Source: JASJHI01 sp965371355
GTDB taxonomy: Bacteria > Actinomycetota > Acidimicrobiia > Acidimicrobiales > Ilumatobacteraceae
NCBI GenBank assembly: GCA_965371355.1
Contig: CBDUYD010000045.1
Coordinates: 1-18,864 of the forward strand
Direction: 5' to 3'
DNA: 18,864 nt
Shown here: piece after piece, positions 7,729 to 15,067 of the stretch
Layout: each line of letters opens with the position of its first letter
Position numbering within the stretch: the stretch's first letter is position 1
Translations under genes and position numbers: made by a program
The notes under the pieces: generated by a model
The model's input: the letters and a program-made list of their open reading frames with translations, nothing else
The model's database searches: none
What the model was told of the DNA's origin: nothing

Positions 7729-8717
7729 GCGAACTCCCCCCACCGAGCGCCTTCCCTTCGCCCGATCCGTCGCCGGTGGCCGTTTCCGCTCCGGCCCCAC
7801 CCGTCGGCATGATCGCGGTCGACCGGGCGTCGAAGTTCTTCGGATCGGTGGTCGCGGTCAGCGAAGTGAGCTTCGCGATCAACGGTGGGGTCACCGCGCT
7901 GCTCGGCCCGAACGGTGCCGGGAAGTCGACGCTGTTCCGGATGATGTGCGGGCTGACCGCGCCCTCGCGCGGGACGGTGACCGTGCTCGGCTGTGATCCC
8001 CGTAGCGACCGGGTGGTGCGCGGACGGATCGCGCTCGTGCCACAGCAGGACGCGCTGTTCGACCATCTGAGCGCCCGCGAGTTCGTCACGATCGCCGCCG
8101 AATCGCAGGGAATGCCCTCGCCGCGCGACGTCGCGGAGCACGTGCTCGCGCAGGTCGAATTGAGTGACACGGGTGCGAAGCGGGTCGGCGAGTTCTCCAA
8201 GGGCATGCGCCAGCGGGTGAAGGTGGCGACCGCGCTGGTCAACGATCCGGAGGTGCTGATCCTCGACGAGCCGCTGACCGGGCTCGATCCCGTTCAGCGC
8301 CGACGGATGATCGAACTCTTCCACCGGCTCGGCGACGACGGCCGGTGCGTGCTCGTTTCGAGCCATGTCCTCGACGAGGTCGCCCGCCTCGGATCGCGGG
8401 TCCTCGTGATCGCGCAGGGCCGATTGATCGCGCAGGGCGACTACCACGACCTGCGCGGGCTGATGGACGACCGTCCTCATCGGATTCGCATCGGCGCCTC
8501 CGACTCGCGACGGTTCGCCACAGCGCTCGTCGACCGAGGTCTCGTGACCGGACTCTCGCTCGACGACGATCACATCGTGATCGACACGCTCGACATCGAC
8601 GCGGTCGGCCGACAGCTGGCGCCGCTGGCGGTCGAACTCGGCGTCCGCCTCACCGAGGTCAACCCGCTCGACGACGATCTCGAATCGGTGTTCCGTTACC
8701 TCGTGGAGGGACGATGA
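7725..8717 (+). CDS. ABC transporter ATP-binding protein (second of pair)
   Basis: A 330-residue ABC ATPase. Walker A GPNGAGKS (61-68), Q-loop VPQQ (Q107), signature FSKGMRQRVK (157-166), Walker B VLILDEP (D181, E182) and switch histidine H214 (SSHVLDE) are all present. The signature departs strongly from LSGGQ (SKGM), a variant common in ABC-2-type exporter ATPases. The first 28 residues are rich in Pro, Ala and Ser and precede the first strand at M29. The ATG at 7725 is chosen because it makes an ATGA overlap with the permease stop, like the other junctions of the operon; an internal start at M29 is possible. It pairs with the permease downstream, so the operon encodes either two transporters or one heteromeric one. 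Confidence 0.92.
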   Translation: MSELPPPSAFPSPDPSPVAVSAPAPPVGMIAVDRASKFFGSVVAVSEVSFAINGGVTALLGPNGAGKSTLFRMMCGLTAPSRGTVTVLGCDPRSDRVVRGRIALVPQQDALFDHLSAREFVTIAAESQGMPSPRDVAEHVLAQVELSDTGAKRVGEFSKGMRQRVKVATALVNDPEVLILDEPLTGLDPVQRRRMIELFHRLGDDGRCVLVSSHVLDEVARLGSRVLVIAQGRLIAQGDYHDLRGLMDDRPHRIRIGASDSRRFATALVDRGLVTGLSLDDDHIVIDTLDIDAVGRQLAPLAVELGVRLTEVNPLDDDLESVFRYLVEGR

Positions 8718-9487
8718 CCCGCGGTTCGACGACGACGAGTTCGGAGGCTCCGGCGCCGGGCCGGTCGGTCGCCTGGTCGCGGGCCGTTGCGATCACCTAC
8801 AGCGTCGTACTGCGCGAACTCGCGACGCGCGGCCGCATCATCGCGCTCACGCTGCTCGCGCTCACGGCGACGGTCGCCGGCTTCGCGGTCGGTACCTCCG
8901 ATTCGGCCAGCCTCGACGACGGGGTTCGGTTGATCGCCGGGATCGGCCTGGCCGGCGTCGTACCTATCGTGGGGCTGGTCTTCGGAGGCGCGTCGATCGG
9001 CGATCTGCGCGACGACAAGACCCTCGTTTACCTCTGGCTGCGTCCGATGGGTCGCGCTCCGATCGTCGTCGGTGCGGCGCTCGCCGCGCTCACCCTGGCC
9101 ACGCCGATCACGATGATCCCGCTCGTCGCGGCCGCACTGCTGACCGGCGCCGGCGGCGGCATCGTGGGCGCGACCGCGCTGGCGGCGGCCGTCGGGCTTG
9201 TCGCCTACGTGTCGGTGTTCACCATGCTCGGGGTGTGGATCAAGCGGTACATCGTGTGGGGCCTCGCGTACATCCTGATCTGGGAGGGATTCATCGCGCA
9301 GGCGGGTGCTGGAGTCGCCCGCTTCGCGATCCGCAAGTACACCCGGTCGATCCTCGTCGAGATCACCGGCGTCGATCTCGACCTCGCCGACTTCAGCCTC
9401 GCCGTCGGCATCGTGGTGCCACTGCTCGCCGCCGTCGCCGCCCTGGCGATCGCCACGTGGCGACTCGCCGAGCAGGACATCGACTGA
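8714..9487 (+). CDS. ABC-2-type transporter permease (second of pair)
   Basis: A 257-residue membrane protein with about six hydrophobic segments (near residues 40-60, 75-95, 113-135, 140-165, 172-195 and 230-250). The cytoplasmic stretch GDLRDDKTLVYLWLRPMGR occupies the same place as the coupling segment in the first permease, and the two proteins share overall plan without obvious close identity. The ATG is fused by ATGA to the stop of the second ATPase. This is the last gene of the four-gene ABC operon; a possible terminator hairpin follows 17 bases after the stop. Confidence 0.83.
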   Translation: MTRGSTTTSSEAPAPGRSVAWSRAVAITYSVVLRELATRGRIIALTLLALTATVAGFAVGTSDSASLDDGVRLIAGIGLAGVVPIVGLVFGGASIGDLRDDKTLVYLWLRPMGRAPIVVGAALAALTLATPITMIPLVAAALLTGAGGGIVGATALAAAVGLVAYVSVFTMLGVWIKRYIVWGLAYILIWEGFIAQAGAGVARFAIRKYTRSILVEITGVDLDLADFSLAVGIVVPLLAAVAALAIATWRLAEQDID

Positions 9488-9504
9488 GTTCGACGGGCTC
9501 GACC

Positions 9505-9518
9505 AGGCCGACCGGCCT
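9505..9518. terminator. Hairpin between convergent genes, possible terminator
   Basis: AGGCC and GGCCT form a perfect 5-bp stem with a 4-base loop in the 54-base gap between the ABC operon and the convergent azlD-type gene. Flanking TCGA/CTCGA bases could lengthen the stem with a bulge. There is no T-run. The surrounding sequence resembles the GC-rich palindromic repeats often found between converging actinobacterial genes, which is an impression and not a database match. Confidence 0.3.
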
Positions 9519-9541
9519 CGATACGCCCCCTCGTTTCGACG

Positions 9542-9859
9542 TCAGAGTACGAAATCGACGATCCAGAGCGCGCCCATGCCGGCGACGAGTGCGGCGATCA
9601 GATTCCGTGTCGCCGCGGCGACGATGGCGGCGACCGCGAGCGCTGTCCACTCGGCAACGTCGATTCCCGAGCCGCCCTCGCCGTTGGCGACGAGTGTGAC
9701 CACGAGGGCCGAGAGCACCGCAGGCCCCACATAGCGCAACGCCCGTTCGACCGGTGTGGGCAGTGTCCGGTCGGCGAGAAAGAGGATCGGCACGGCGCGC
9801 GCCGAGTAGGTGAGCAGACCGACCGCGAGCACTGCGGTGAGGGCTGCGATCGTGTTCAT
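9542..9859 (-). CDS. azlD: AzlD-family small membrane subunit of amino-acid exporter
   Basis: A 105-residue protein with about four hydrophobic segments and the AzlD-type opening LLTYSARAVPILFL, matching the usual ~100-110 residue length of the family. AzlD works with AzlC as a branched-chain amino-acid exporter in characterised systems (AzlCD; BrnFE-type). The ATG at 9859 overlaps the stop of the AzlC gene in an ATGA junction, so the two subunits are translationally coupled. The exact substrate is inferred from family only. Confidence 0.85.
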   Translation of the reverse strand: MNTIAALTAVLAVGLLTYSARAVPILFLADRTLPTPVERALRYVGPAVLSALVVTLVANGEGGSGIDVAEWTALAVAAIVAAATRNLIAALVAGMGALWIVDFVL

Positions 9860-10566
9860 TCGCCCACCAGCGCCGCGCTCGGCCGGCCCCGCTGGAGAAG
9901 CGTCTCGGCTGCGTACCCGGCGGTGACCCCGCCGATCGCCCCGACCAGGATCCCGGTGTTGTTGGGAAGATCGAGGGCGACGAAGGTGGTCGCCGCGCCG
10001 ACCACCGCGGCGACGACGCCGGGGCGATTCGAGATCCCGATGACGACCAGCCCGGTGAACATCACTGCGGGAGCGGCCTCGAGTCGCCAACTCTGCGGGA
10101 TCCCCGAGCCGATGAACAACCCGAGTGTGACCGTGACGGTCCAACTGATGAGGAAGAAGAACCCGCACGCGAGGAAGTACAGCCGCCACTCGTCGTCGTC
10201 GAGATCATCGCGTTGTGTGACGAGCGCGAAGACCTGATCGAGCAGGACGTACGGCCCGAGCCAGCGGAACCAGCGCGGCTGGGGACCGAAGCGTTTCGCC
10301 AGCGCCGCGCTGTACATCACGTGTCGGAGGTTGATCACCGCTGCGGTCGCGACGAGCGTCAGCCATGTTGCTGTGGCGGCGAGTGTCATCGTCGCCAGTT
10401 GGGCGGCGCCTCCGAAGATGATGAGGTTGCTCGACCAGCCGACCGCGGCCGGGATCGCCGACTCGGTGATGGCCACGCCGAGGACCAGGCCGAACGGGAT
10501 GGCCGGCAGGAACAGTGGGAGCGAATCGCGGACCGCCCGGCCGACGACGGGATCAGGGCTTTGCAC
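9856..10566 (-). CDS. azlC: AzlC-family branched-chain amino-acid exporter subunit
   Basis: A 236-residue polytopic membrane protein, large subunit of an AzlC/BrnF-type exporter. The N-terminal block PLFLPAIPFGLVLGVAI, the segment FGGAAQLA (about 51-58) and INLRHVMYSAALA (about 78-90) are characteristic of the family. The start is a GTG that lies inside the last codons of the preceding flavoprotein gene (14-base overlap), so this gene depends on the upstream transcript. It is followed immediately by the AzlD subunit gene. Confidence 0.9.
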   Translation of the reverse strand: MQSPDPVVGRAVRDSLPLFLPAIPFGLVLGVAITESAIPAAVGWSSNLIIFGGAAQLATMTLAATATWLTLVATAAVINLRHVMYSAALAKRFGPQPRWFRWLGPYVLLDQVFALVTQRDDLDDDEWRLYFLACGFFFLISWTVTVTLGLFIGSGIPQSWRLEAAPAVMFTGLVVIGISNRPGVVAAVVGAATTFVALDLPNNTGILVGAIGGVTAGYAAETLLQRGRPSAALVGE

Positions 10567-11770
10567 GGGTACGGCGCAGAAGAGGGTCGGCCAGGGCGAG
10601 CGCCCTGTCGGCGACGGACAACACGCGCCCAGCGGCCCCGGGTGTGACGTTGTCGACGAGGTTGCCCATCACCTGCAAGGTGATGTTGGCGATCGCATCT
10701 GTACTCACCGAGAGCCGGAGGCCGTTGCGCAGGATCCACGGGTGCCCGATGAGGAACGAGAACCTGCGCCCCGTGCGCAGGAACGCGTCGAACCGTTCTC
10801 CGACCAACCGGTCGTACCGCTGCTCGACGGTGGCGGGGTCGTCGACGAAGAGATCGGCGGCGAGCATCCCCGACTCGAGTCCGTAGTCGATGCCCTCGCC
10901 GTTCATCGGGTTGATCAGCCCGGCGGCGTCGCCGACCGCGACCCAGCCGGGCCCGTGACGACGTTGGGTGGACATCGGGAGCCGCCAGGCTCGCGGCCGC
11001 TCGATGTTCGGCCCGAGATCCCAGTCGTCCCGCACCACATGGCGGTACGACTCGAGCAGCGTGTTGAGGTTGAGCTTCTTGAAGCCCTTCATCGTCGAGA
11101 GTGCGCCGACGCCGATGTTGACGGTGCCATCGCCCGCGGGAAACATCCACCCGTAGCCGGGCACCGCCGCGCCGTGTTCGTCCTCGAGTGAGAGGCACGC
11201 CTCGAGATAGCGATCGGCGTGGCGTGGCGTCGCCGCATACGTGCGGATCGCGAGCCCGAACGGTTCGTCCGGCACGCGGTCGGCGCCGAGCAGTCGGCTG
11301 ACGGCGCCAGGCGCGCCGGCGGCGACGACGGTGAGATCGGCCGTGGCGGTGCGCCCGTCGGCGGTCACGCCGTGGACACGGTCGCCCTCGAGGATCGGGG
11401 TGGCCTCGGCCTCGTACACGATCTCGGCTCCGGCCTCGGCCGCTGCGTCGATGAGGGCCGCGTCGAGCCGTCGCCGAGGCCAGACCGCACCGTGATCGGG
11501 GAACCGGTCGGTGCTCGGCCAGTCGAGTTCGCGCGAGGTCTGTCCGGCGATCATTCGCAGACCCGCGATGAGGTGGGCGTCGCCGAGGTCGATCTTCAGG
11601 TCGTCGAGGGCCCCGACCGCGCGCGGTGTCAGACCGTCACCACAAACTTTGTCCCGGCCGTGGCGTCCCTTCTCGAACACGACGACCCGCGCGCCGGCAC
11701 GAGCAGCACGGATCGCCGTCGCCGCGCCGGCCGGCCCCCCGCCGATGACGGCGATGTCGTACGAACTCAT
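10553..11770 (-). CDS. Geranylgeranyl reductase-family FAD-dependent oxidoreductase
   Basis: A 405-residue flavoprotein of the geranylgeranyl reductase family, which saturates isoprenoid double bonds (archaeal lipids, chlorophyll side chain, menaquinone side chain via MenJ in mycobacteria). Seen here: the dinucleotide-binding motif VIGGGPAGAA (G10, G12, G15), the family block KVCGDGLTPRAV with C43, the second FAD-contact motif GDAAGLINPMNGEG, and a C-terminal cap. In an actinobacterium, menaquinone side-chain reduction is an attractive role, but no menaquinone gene is nearby, so this is inference. The ATG directly before SSYDIAVIGGG is chosen; an upstream GTG would add 24 residues of low-quality sequence. 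It overlaps azlC by 14 bases. Confidence 0.9.
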   Translation of the reverse strand: MSSYDIAVIGGGPAGAATAIRAARAGARVVVFEKGRHGRDKVCGDGLTPRAVGALDDLKIDLGDAHLIAGLRMIAGQTSRELDWPSTDRFPDHGAVWPRRRLDAALIDAAAEAGAEIVYEAEATPILEGDRVHGVTADGRTATADLTVVAAGAPGAVSRLLGADRVPDEPFGLAIRTYAATPRHADRYLEACLSLEDEHGAAVPGYGWMFPAGDGTVNIGVGALSTMKGFKKLNLNTLLESYRHVVRDDWDLGPNIERPRAWRLPMSTQRRHGPGWVAVGDAAGLINPMNGEGIDYGLESGMLAADLFVDDPATVEQRYDRLVGERFDAFLRTGRRFSFLIGHPWILRNGLRLSVSTDAIANITLQVMGNLVDNVTPGAAGRVLSVADRALALADPLLRRTRAKP

Positions 11771-11824
11771 CGCCCTACGGTGCCCGATTTCTCGGCGAGA
11801 ACCACCCTCGGTTGCCGACCACGC

Positions 11825-11841
11825 TGGTGCTGCACGCACCA
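11825..11841. promoter_or_regulatory. Inverted repeat upstream of the flavoprotein gene
   Basis: TGGTGC and GCACCA flank a 5-base centre, a perfect 6-bp inverted repeat. It lies in the 135-base gap after the nitronate monooxygenase-like gene and about 55 bases before the flavoprotein start, so it could be an operator or a weak terminator. No T-run follows. Confidence 0.25.
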
Positions 11842-11874
11842 CGTTCGGGAGTCGACGTTCCGGTCGACCTGGCG

Positions 11875-11902
11875 GAGTTGCTCGAACCGAGTTGCTCGAA
11901 CC
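11875..11902. repeat. Tandem pair of a 14-mer
   Basis: GAGTTGCTCGAACC is present twice back to back (11875-11888 and 11889-11902), ending three bases from the stop codon of the nitronate monooxygenase-like gene. It looks like a recent short tandem duplication. Confidence 0.75.
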
Positions 11903-11905
11903 GGA

Positions 11906-13051
11906 TCAGACGTCGAGTTGGATCGCCAGCGACTCGACCGCCTCGATGAACTCCTCGATCATCTCGATGACGACCTGTCCGGCCGGCTTCGACACGTTCA
12001 TCGTGCCGACGATCTGTCCGACGAAGTAGTTGGCGAGCTTCTCGGCCCCCGAGTCGCTCTGGTAGGCCGCACGGTTGATGCGCGCTTGGGCGGTGTTGGT
12101 CAGGATCGGCTGCAGCGGCATCCCGAGCGGGTCTGGGGTGTCGGCACGATCCCACTCGTCGGTCCAGGCCGACTTCAGCATGCGGGCGTGCTTGCCGGTC
12201 AGCGACCTCGACCTGATCGTGTCGGCCGACGACGCGGCGAGGAACTTCTCCTTGACCACCGGGTGTGTCTCGGCCTCCTCGGTGGTGAGCCAGACCGACC
12301 CGCACCAGACGCCCTGCGCCCCGAGCGCCATCGCGGCGGCCATCTGCCTGCCCGTTCCGATGCCGCCGGCGCCGAGTACCGGGATGTCGACGGCGTCGAC
12401 GATCTCGGGGATCAGCACCATCGAGCCGATCTCGCCCGTGTGTCCGCCGGCCTCGGATCCCTGGGCGATTATCAGATCTACGCCCGCCGCCTGGTGGCGT
12501 TCGGCGTGCACCGGACGCCCGGCGAGCGCGCCGATCAGGCGACCCTCGGCCTTGACCCGGTCGATGAGGAACTGCGGTGGCGGGCCGAGCGCATTGGCGA
12601 CGAACGCCGTGTTGTGGGCGAGCGCGATCTCGAGCTGCGGGAGCGCGGCGTTGGCGCTGAAGGGTGCGTCGCCGCCGTGTGAACCGCCGGCGCCCCTGTC
12701 CGAGCTGTCGTCGTCGTCGGGCAACTCGGGCACGTCGTAGCGGGCGAGGATGTCGTCGACGAACTCGCGGTGCTCGGCCGGGATGAGCTGCGCGATGTCG
12801 TCCATCGTGTAGCCGCCGTCGCCGTCGCCCGCGTACTTCGCCGGCACGATCAGGTCGACGCCGTACGGCCGGTCGCCGATCTCGTCCTCAATCCATTCGA
12901 TGTCGATCTCCAACGCCTCGGGCGAGTGGGCGACCGCGCCGAGCACGCCGAGGCCGCCCGCCTTGGAGACGGCGGCGACGACATCGCGGCAGTGACTGAA
13001 CGCGAAGATCGGGAACTCGATGTCGAGCATTTCGGTGGCGGCGGTTCTCAC
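11906..13051 (-). CDS. Nitronate monooxygenase / NPD-like FMN oxidoreductase
   Basis: A 381-residue TIM-barrel flavoprotein of the nitronate monooxygenase (2-nitropropane dioxygenase-like) family, which uses FMN to oxidise nitronates or acts as an NAD(P)H-dependent oxidoreductase. The FMN and active-site block AQGSEAGGHTGE (197-208, H204 in the catalytic position) and the phosphate-binding block PVLGAGGIGTGRQ (224-236) are clear. An acidic and glycine-rich insert (about 111-130) interrupts the barrel. The frame stays open far upstream to 14074, but the GTG at 13051 is preferred because AGGAGG lies 4 bases before it; the next ATG, MLDIEFPIF, is seven codons in. The gene is divergent from the dehydrogenase and upstream of the flavoprotein/azlCD genes on the same strand. 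Confidence 0.9.
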   Translation of the reverse strand: MRTAATEMLDIEFPIFAFSHCRDVVAAVSKAGGLGVLGAVAHSPEALEIDIEWIEDEIGDRPYGVDLIVPAKYAGDGDGGYTMDDIAQLIPAEHREFVDDILARYDVPELPDDDDSSDRGAGGSHGGDAPFSANAALPQLEIALAHNTAFVANALGPPPQFLIDRVKAEGRLIGALAGRPVHAERHQAAGVDLIIAQGSEAGGHTGEIGSMVLIPEIVDAVDIPVLGAGGIGTGRQMAAAMALGAQGVWCGSVWLTTEEAETHPVVKEKFLAASSADTIRSRSLTGKHARMLKSAWTDEWDRADTPDPLGMPLQPILTNTAQARINRAAYQSDSGAEKLANYFVGQIVGTMNVSKPAGQVVIEMIEEFIEAVESLAIQLDV

Positions 13052-13210
13052 GGTTCCTCCTGGGGGTTCTGACGCCCAGTCTCGCCGCGCGCGGTGGGAG
13101 GCGGCGAAGCGGCGCCGTGCCCGAGCGGTTCGGGTCCGCCGGATCCCTGCCCGAGCGATTGCGGCCTGCTCGGTCCAGCCCGTCCGCACACAAGGTGTCA
13201 AGCTCCCTGC
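13052..13210. promoter_or_regulatory. Divergent intergenic region with imperfect 13-base repeat
   Basis: This 159-base gap must hold promoters for both the minus-strand monooxygenase gene and the plus-strand dehydrogenase gene. A clear minus-strand ribosome binding site (AGGAGG, 13056-13061) is present. TGCCCGAGCGGTT at 13118-13130 recurs as TGCCCGAGCGATT at 13148-13160, 30 bases apart, about three helical turns, so it could be a pair of regulator sites. No convincing -10/-35 elements were found. Confidence 0.4.
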
Positions 13211-14194
13211 GTGACAGCGCAGCCGCCGGACGTCCTCTTCTGCACCGATGCCTTCGTCGACGCGCACCGCGAGGCGCTCGACCGCCTGGCGCCGGGACTC
13301 GACCGCGTCGTGCTCACCGGCGCCGACGAGGTGGGGCAGGCCGACGTCGACCGGATCACGCTGGCGTTCTTCTCCCACGATGCCTGGCCCGAGCGGGCGC
13401 CGGCGTTCATGTCGGTCGCGCTTGCGGCGCCCAACCTGCGGTGGTTCCACACGATGTCGGCCGGCGTCGATCACCCGGTGTTCCTCTCGATGGTCGACCG
13501 CGGTATCCACCTCACGACCTCGTCGGGTTCGAGTGCGCCCCCGATCGCGGGCACCGTGTTGATGTACCTCCTCGCGCTGAGCCGCGACCTCCCCGCGACG
13601 CTGCGAGCCCAGCAGGAGGGGCGGTGGGACTGGAGGCGTTGGAACGAACTCGCCGGACGACGCGTCGCCGTCATCGGTTACGGTCCGATCGGTCAGGAGG
13701 TGGTGCGCCTGACGACGGCGATCGGCATGGAGCCGGTGATCGTGCGTCGCGAGGCCCGCGGCGACGAACCCTGTCCGACGCGTCCGTTGTCCGAACTCAC
13801 AGCGGTCATCGGCGAGGCCGACGCCGTCGTGCTGGCGCTCCCGCTCAACGACGACACCCGGGGGATCATCTCCGCAGACGTGATCGCCGCGATGGGGTCG
13901 CAAACCTTCTTCGTCAACGTCGGCCGTGGCGAGTTGGTCGATCAGGAGGCGCTCACCGACGCGTTGGAGTCCGGGGCGATCGCCGGGGCGGGACTCGACG
14001 TGACCGATCCCGAGCCGCTGCCGCCCGAGCACCGCCTGTGGGGGCTTGAGAACGTGATCATCACCCCCCACCACTCGGGTTCGAGCGACGGGACGAGCCG
14101 GCGCGCGGGCGAGGCGTTCCTCGCCAACCTCGAGCGGTGGGTCGCCGGTCGGCCACTCCTCAACGAGATCGGCCGCAACGAGATCGGCCGCTGA
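13211..14194 (+). CDS. D-isomer-specific 2-hydroxyacid dehydrogenase
   Basis: A 327-residue NAD(P)-dependent dehydrogenase that interconverts 2-oxoacids and D-2-hydroxyacids. The Rossmann motif VIGYGPIGQEV (G156, G158, G161) and the catalytic triad are visible: R239 in NVGRGELVD, E268 in DPEPLPPEH and H287 in TPHHSG. The substrate domain is residues 1-100 plus the C-terminus. The GTG at 13211 places the first strand (VLFCTDAF) at the usual distance; longer in-frame starts add improbable Cys/Pro-rich sequence. The last 30 coding bases are a tandem duplication, giving the tail NEIGRNEIGR. The gene ends 12 bases from the convergent phosphatase-family gene. The oxoacid used is not predictable. 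Confidence 0.9.
   Translation: MTAQPPDVLFCTDAFVDAHREALDRLAPGLDRVVLTGADEVGQADVDRITLAFFSHDAWPERAPAFMSVALAAPNLRWFHTMSAGVDHPVFLSMVDRGIHLTTSSGSSAPPIAGTVLMYLLALSRDLPATLRAQQEGRWDWRRWNELAGRRVAVIGYGPIGQEVVRLTTAIGMEPVIVRREARGDEPCPTRPLSELTAVIGEADAVVLALPLNDDTRGIISADVIAAMGSQTFFVNVGRGELVDQEALTDALESGAIAGAGLDVTDPEPLPPEHRLWGLENVIITPHHSGSSDGTSRRAGEAFLANLERWVAGRPLLNEIGRNEIGR
14162..14191. repeat. 15-base tandem duplication at the dehydrogenase 3' end
   Basis: AACGAGATCGGCCGC occurs twice in tandem (14162-14176, 14177-14191) immediately before the stop codon and keeps the frame, so the protein ends in a repeated Asn-Glu-Ile-Gly-Arg. Confidence 0.85.
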
Positions 14195-14206
14195 TCGGGT
14201 CGGCGG

Positions 14207-15067
14207 TCAATCGATTGTGTTCGGTCGATCTCGGTCGGTGAGTGTCGGCAGCATGTCGACGTCGGCCCAGACCGGCGCGTGATCGCTGACGTCGAGTCCA
14301 CGGACCACCCCGGTTGCGGCCGGTGCGAATCCCTTGGCGAAGACGTGATCGAGCACGAAATCGCGGCGGGCACGACGCAGGGTCGGCCCCGAGCCGGCCG
14401 ACATCCGGTGGAGCCCCCGCCGGGCGAGCTCCTCTGTCACCGCCTGGACGCTCCTCGACGACGCGGTGTTGAAGTCGCCCGCGAGGATCACGCGGTCGTG
14501 GCGCAGTGCGGTGATCCCTTCACCGAGTTCGATGAACTGCCCGAGACGTTTGCGGTGGCTGAGCACCGGCGTCTCGGTGTGCACGCTGACCGCCGAGATG
14601 GCGTGCCCACCGATCTCGAGCGAAGCGGCGAGTGCGATCCGCGGCTGACCCTGCACCGCGGCCACGTGCGGCAGGGTGAGCACCTCGGGTGCGGCCAGCT
14701 TCCAGCGCGAGAGGATCGCATTGCCGAAGTCGCGATCGGTCTGCGGATGGGTGCTCGCCGCGGCGTAGATGAACTCGACGCCGAGCCGTTCGGCGATCTC
14801 GGCGGTGGCGGGTTCGTCCATCTCCTGCAGCAGCACCACGTCGGCATCTCTGAGCTCGGGATGATCGGCCAGGATCGCGGCCGCCTCGGAAGCGCGCAGG
14901 CCGAACTGGATGTTCCAGCTGACCGCTCGCAGTCGGCTGCGCGCGGCGGGTTCGGGGTCGGAGGTCAGCGGACCCTCACTCGAGCGCGCGAGCTGTTCGT
15001 GTGGCGAACGGTACGCCGATGTCGGCGGCCAGGTCGGCGCTCCCGCCGTAGTCGACCCCGATTGCAT
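14207..15067 (-). CDS. Endonuclease/exonuclease/phosphatase-family protein
   Basis: A metal-dependent phosphodiesterase-fold protein (EEP superfamily: DNase I, exonuclease III, sphingomyelinase-like). Numbered from the ATG at 15067 (286 residues), the active-site residues are all visible: N52 in VSWNIQFG, E82 in LLQEMDE, H163 in SVHTET, D198 and N200 in LAGDFNTAS, D240 in LDHVF, and D262-H263 in SDHAPV. The start is uncertain. The only ATG overlaps the upstream CMD/AhpD-like frame by 92 bases and adds 33 residues of poor-quality sequence; a CTG at 14968, preceded by GAGG, would give a 253-residue protein starting 8 bases after the CMD stop. No signal peptide is seen in either form. Substrate unknown. 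Probably co-transcribed with the two upstream genes. Confidence 0.85.
   Translation of the reverse strand: MQSGSTTAGAPTWPPTSAYRSPHEQLARSSEGPLTSDPEPAARSRLRAVSWNIQFGLRASEAAAILADHPELRDADVVLLQEMDEPATAEIAERLGVEFIYAAASTHPQTDRDFGNAILSRWKLAAPEVLTLPHVAAVQGQPRIALAASLEIGGHAISAVSVHTETPVLSHRKRLGQFIELGEGITALRHDRVILAGDFNTASSRSVQAVTEELARRGLHRMSAGSGPTLRRARRDFVLDHVFAKGFAPAATGVVRGLDVSDHAPVWADVDMLPTLTDRDRPNTID

Noticed and set aside
13052..14074. The monooxygenase-like frame is open far upstream, giving a 722-codon minus-strand frame
   Set aside because: The extra part is antisense to the clear D-2-hydroxyacid dehydrogenase gene, has shadow-like Arg/His/Asp-rich composition, and a ribosome binding site marks the GTG at 13051.
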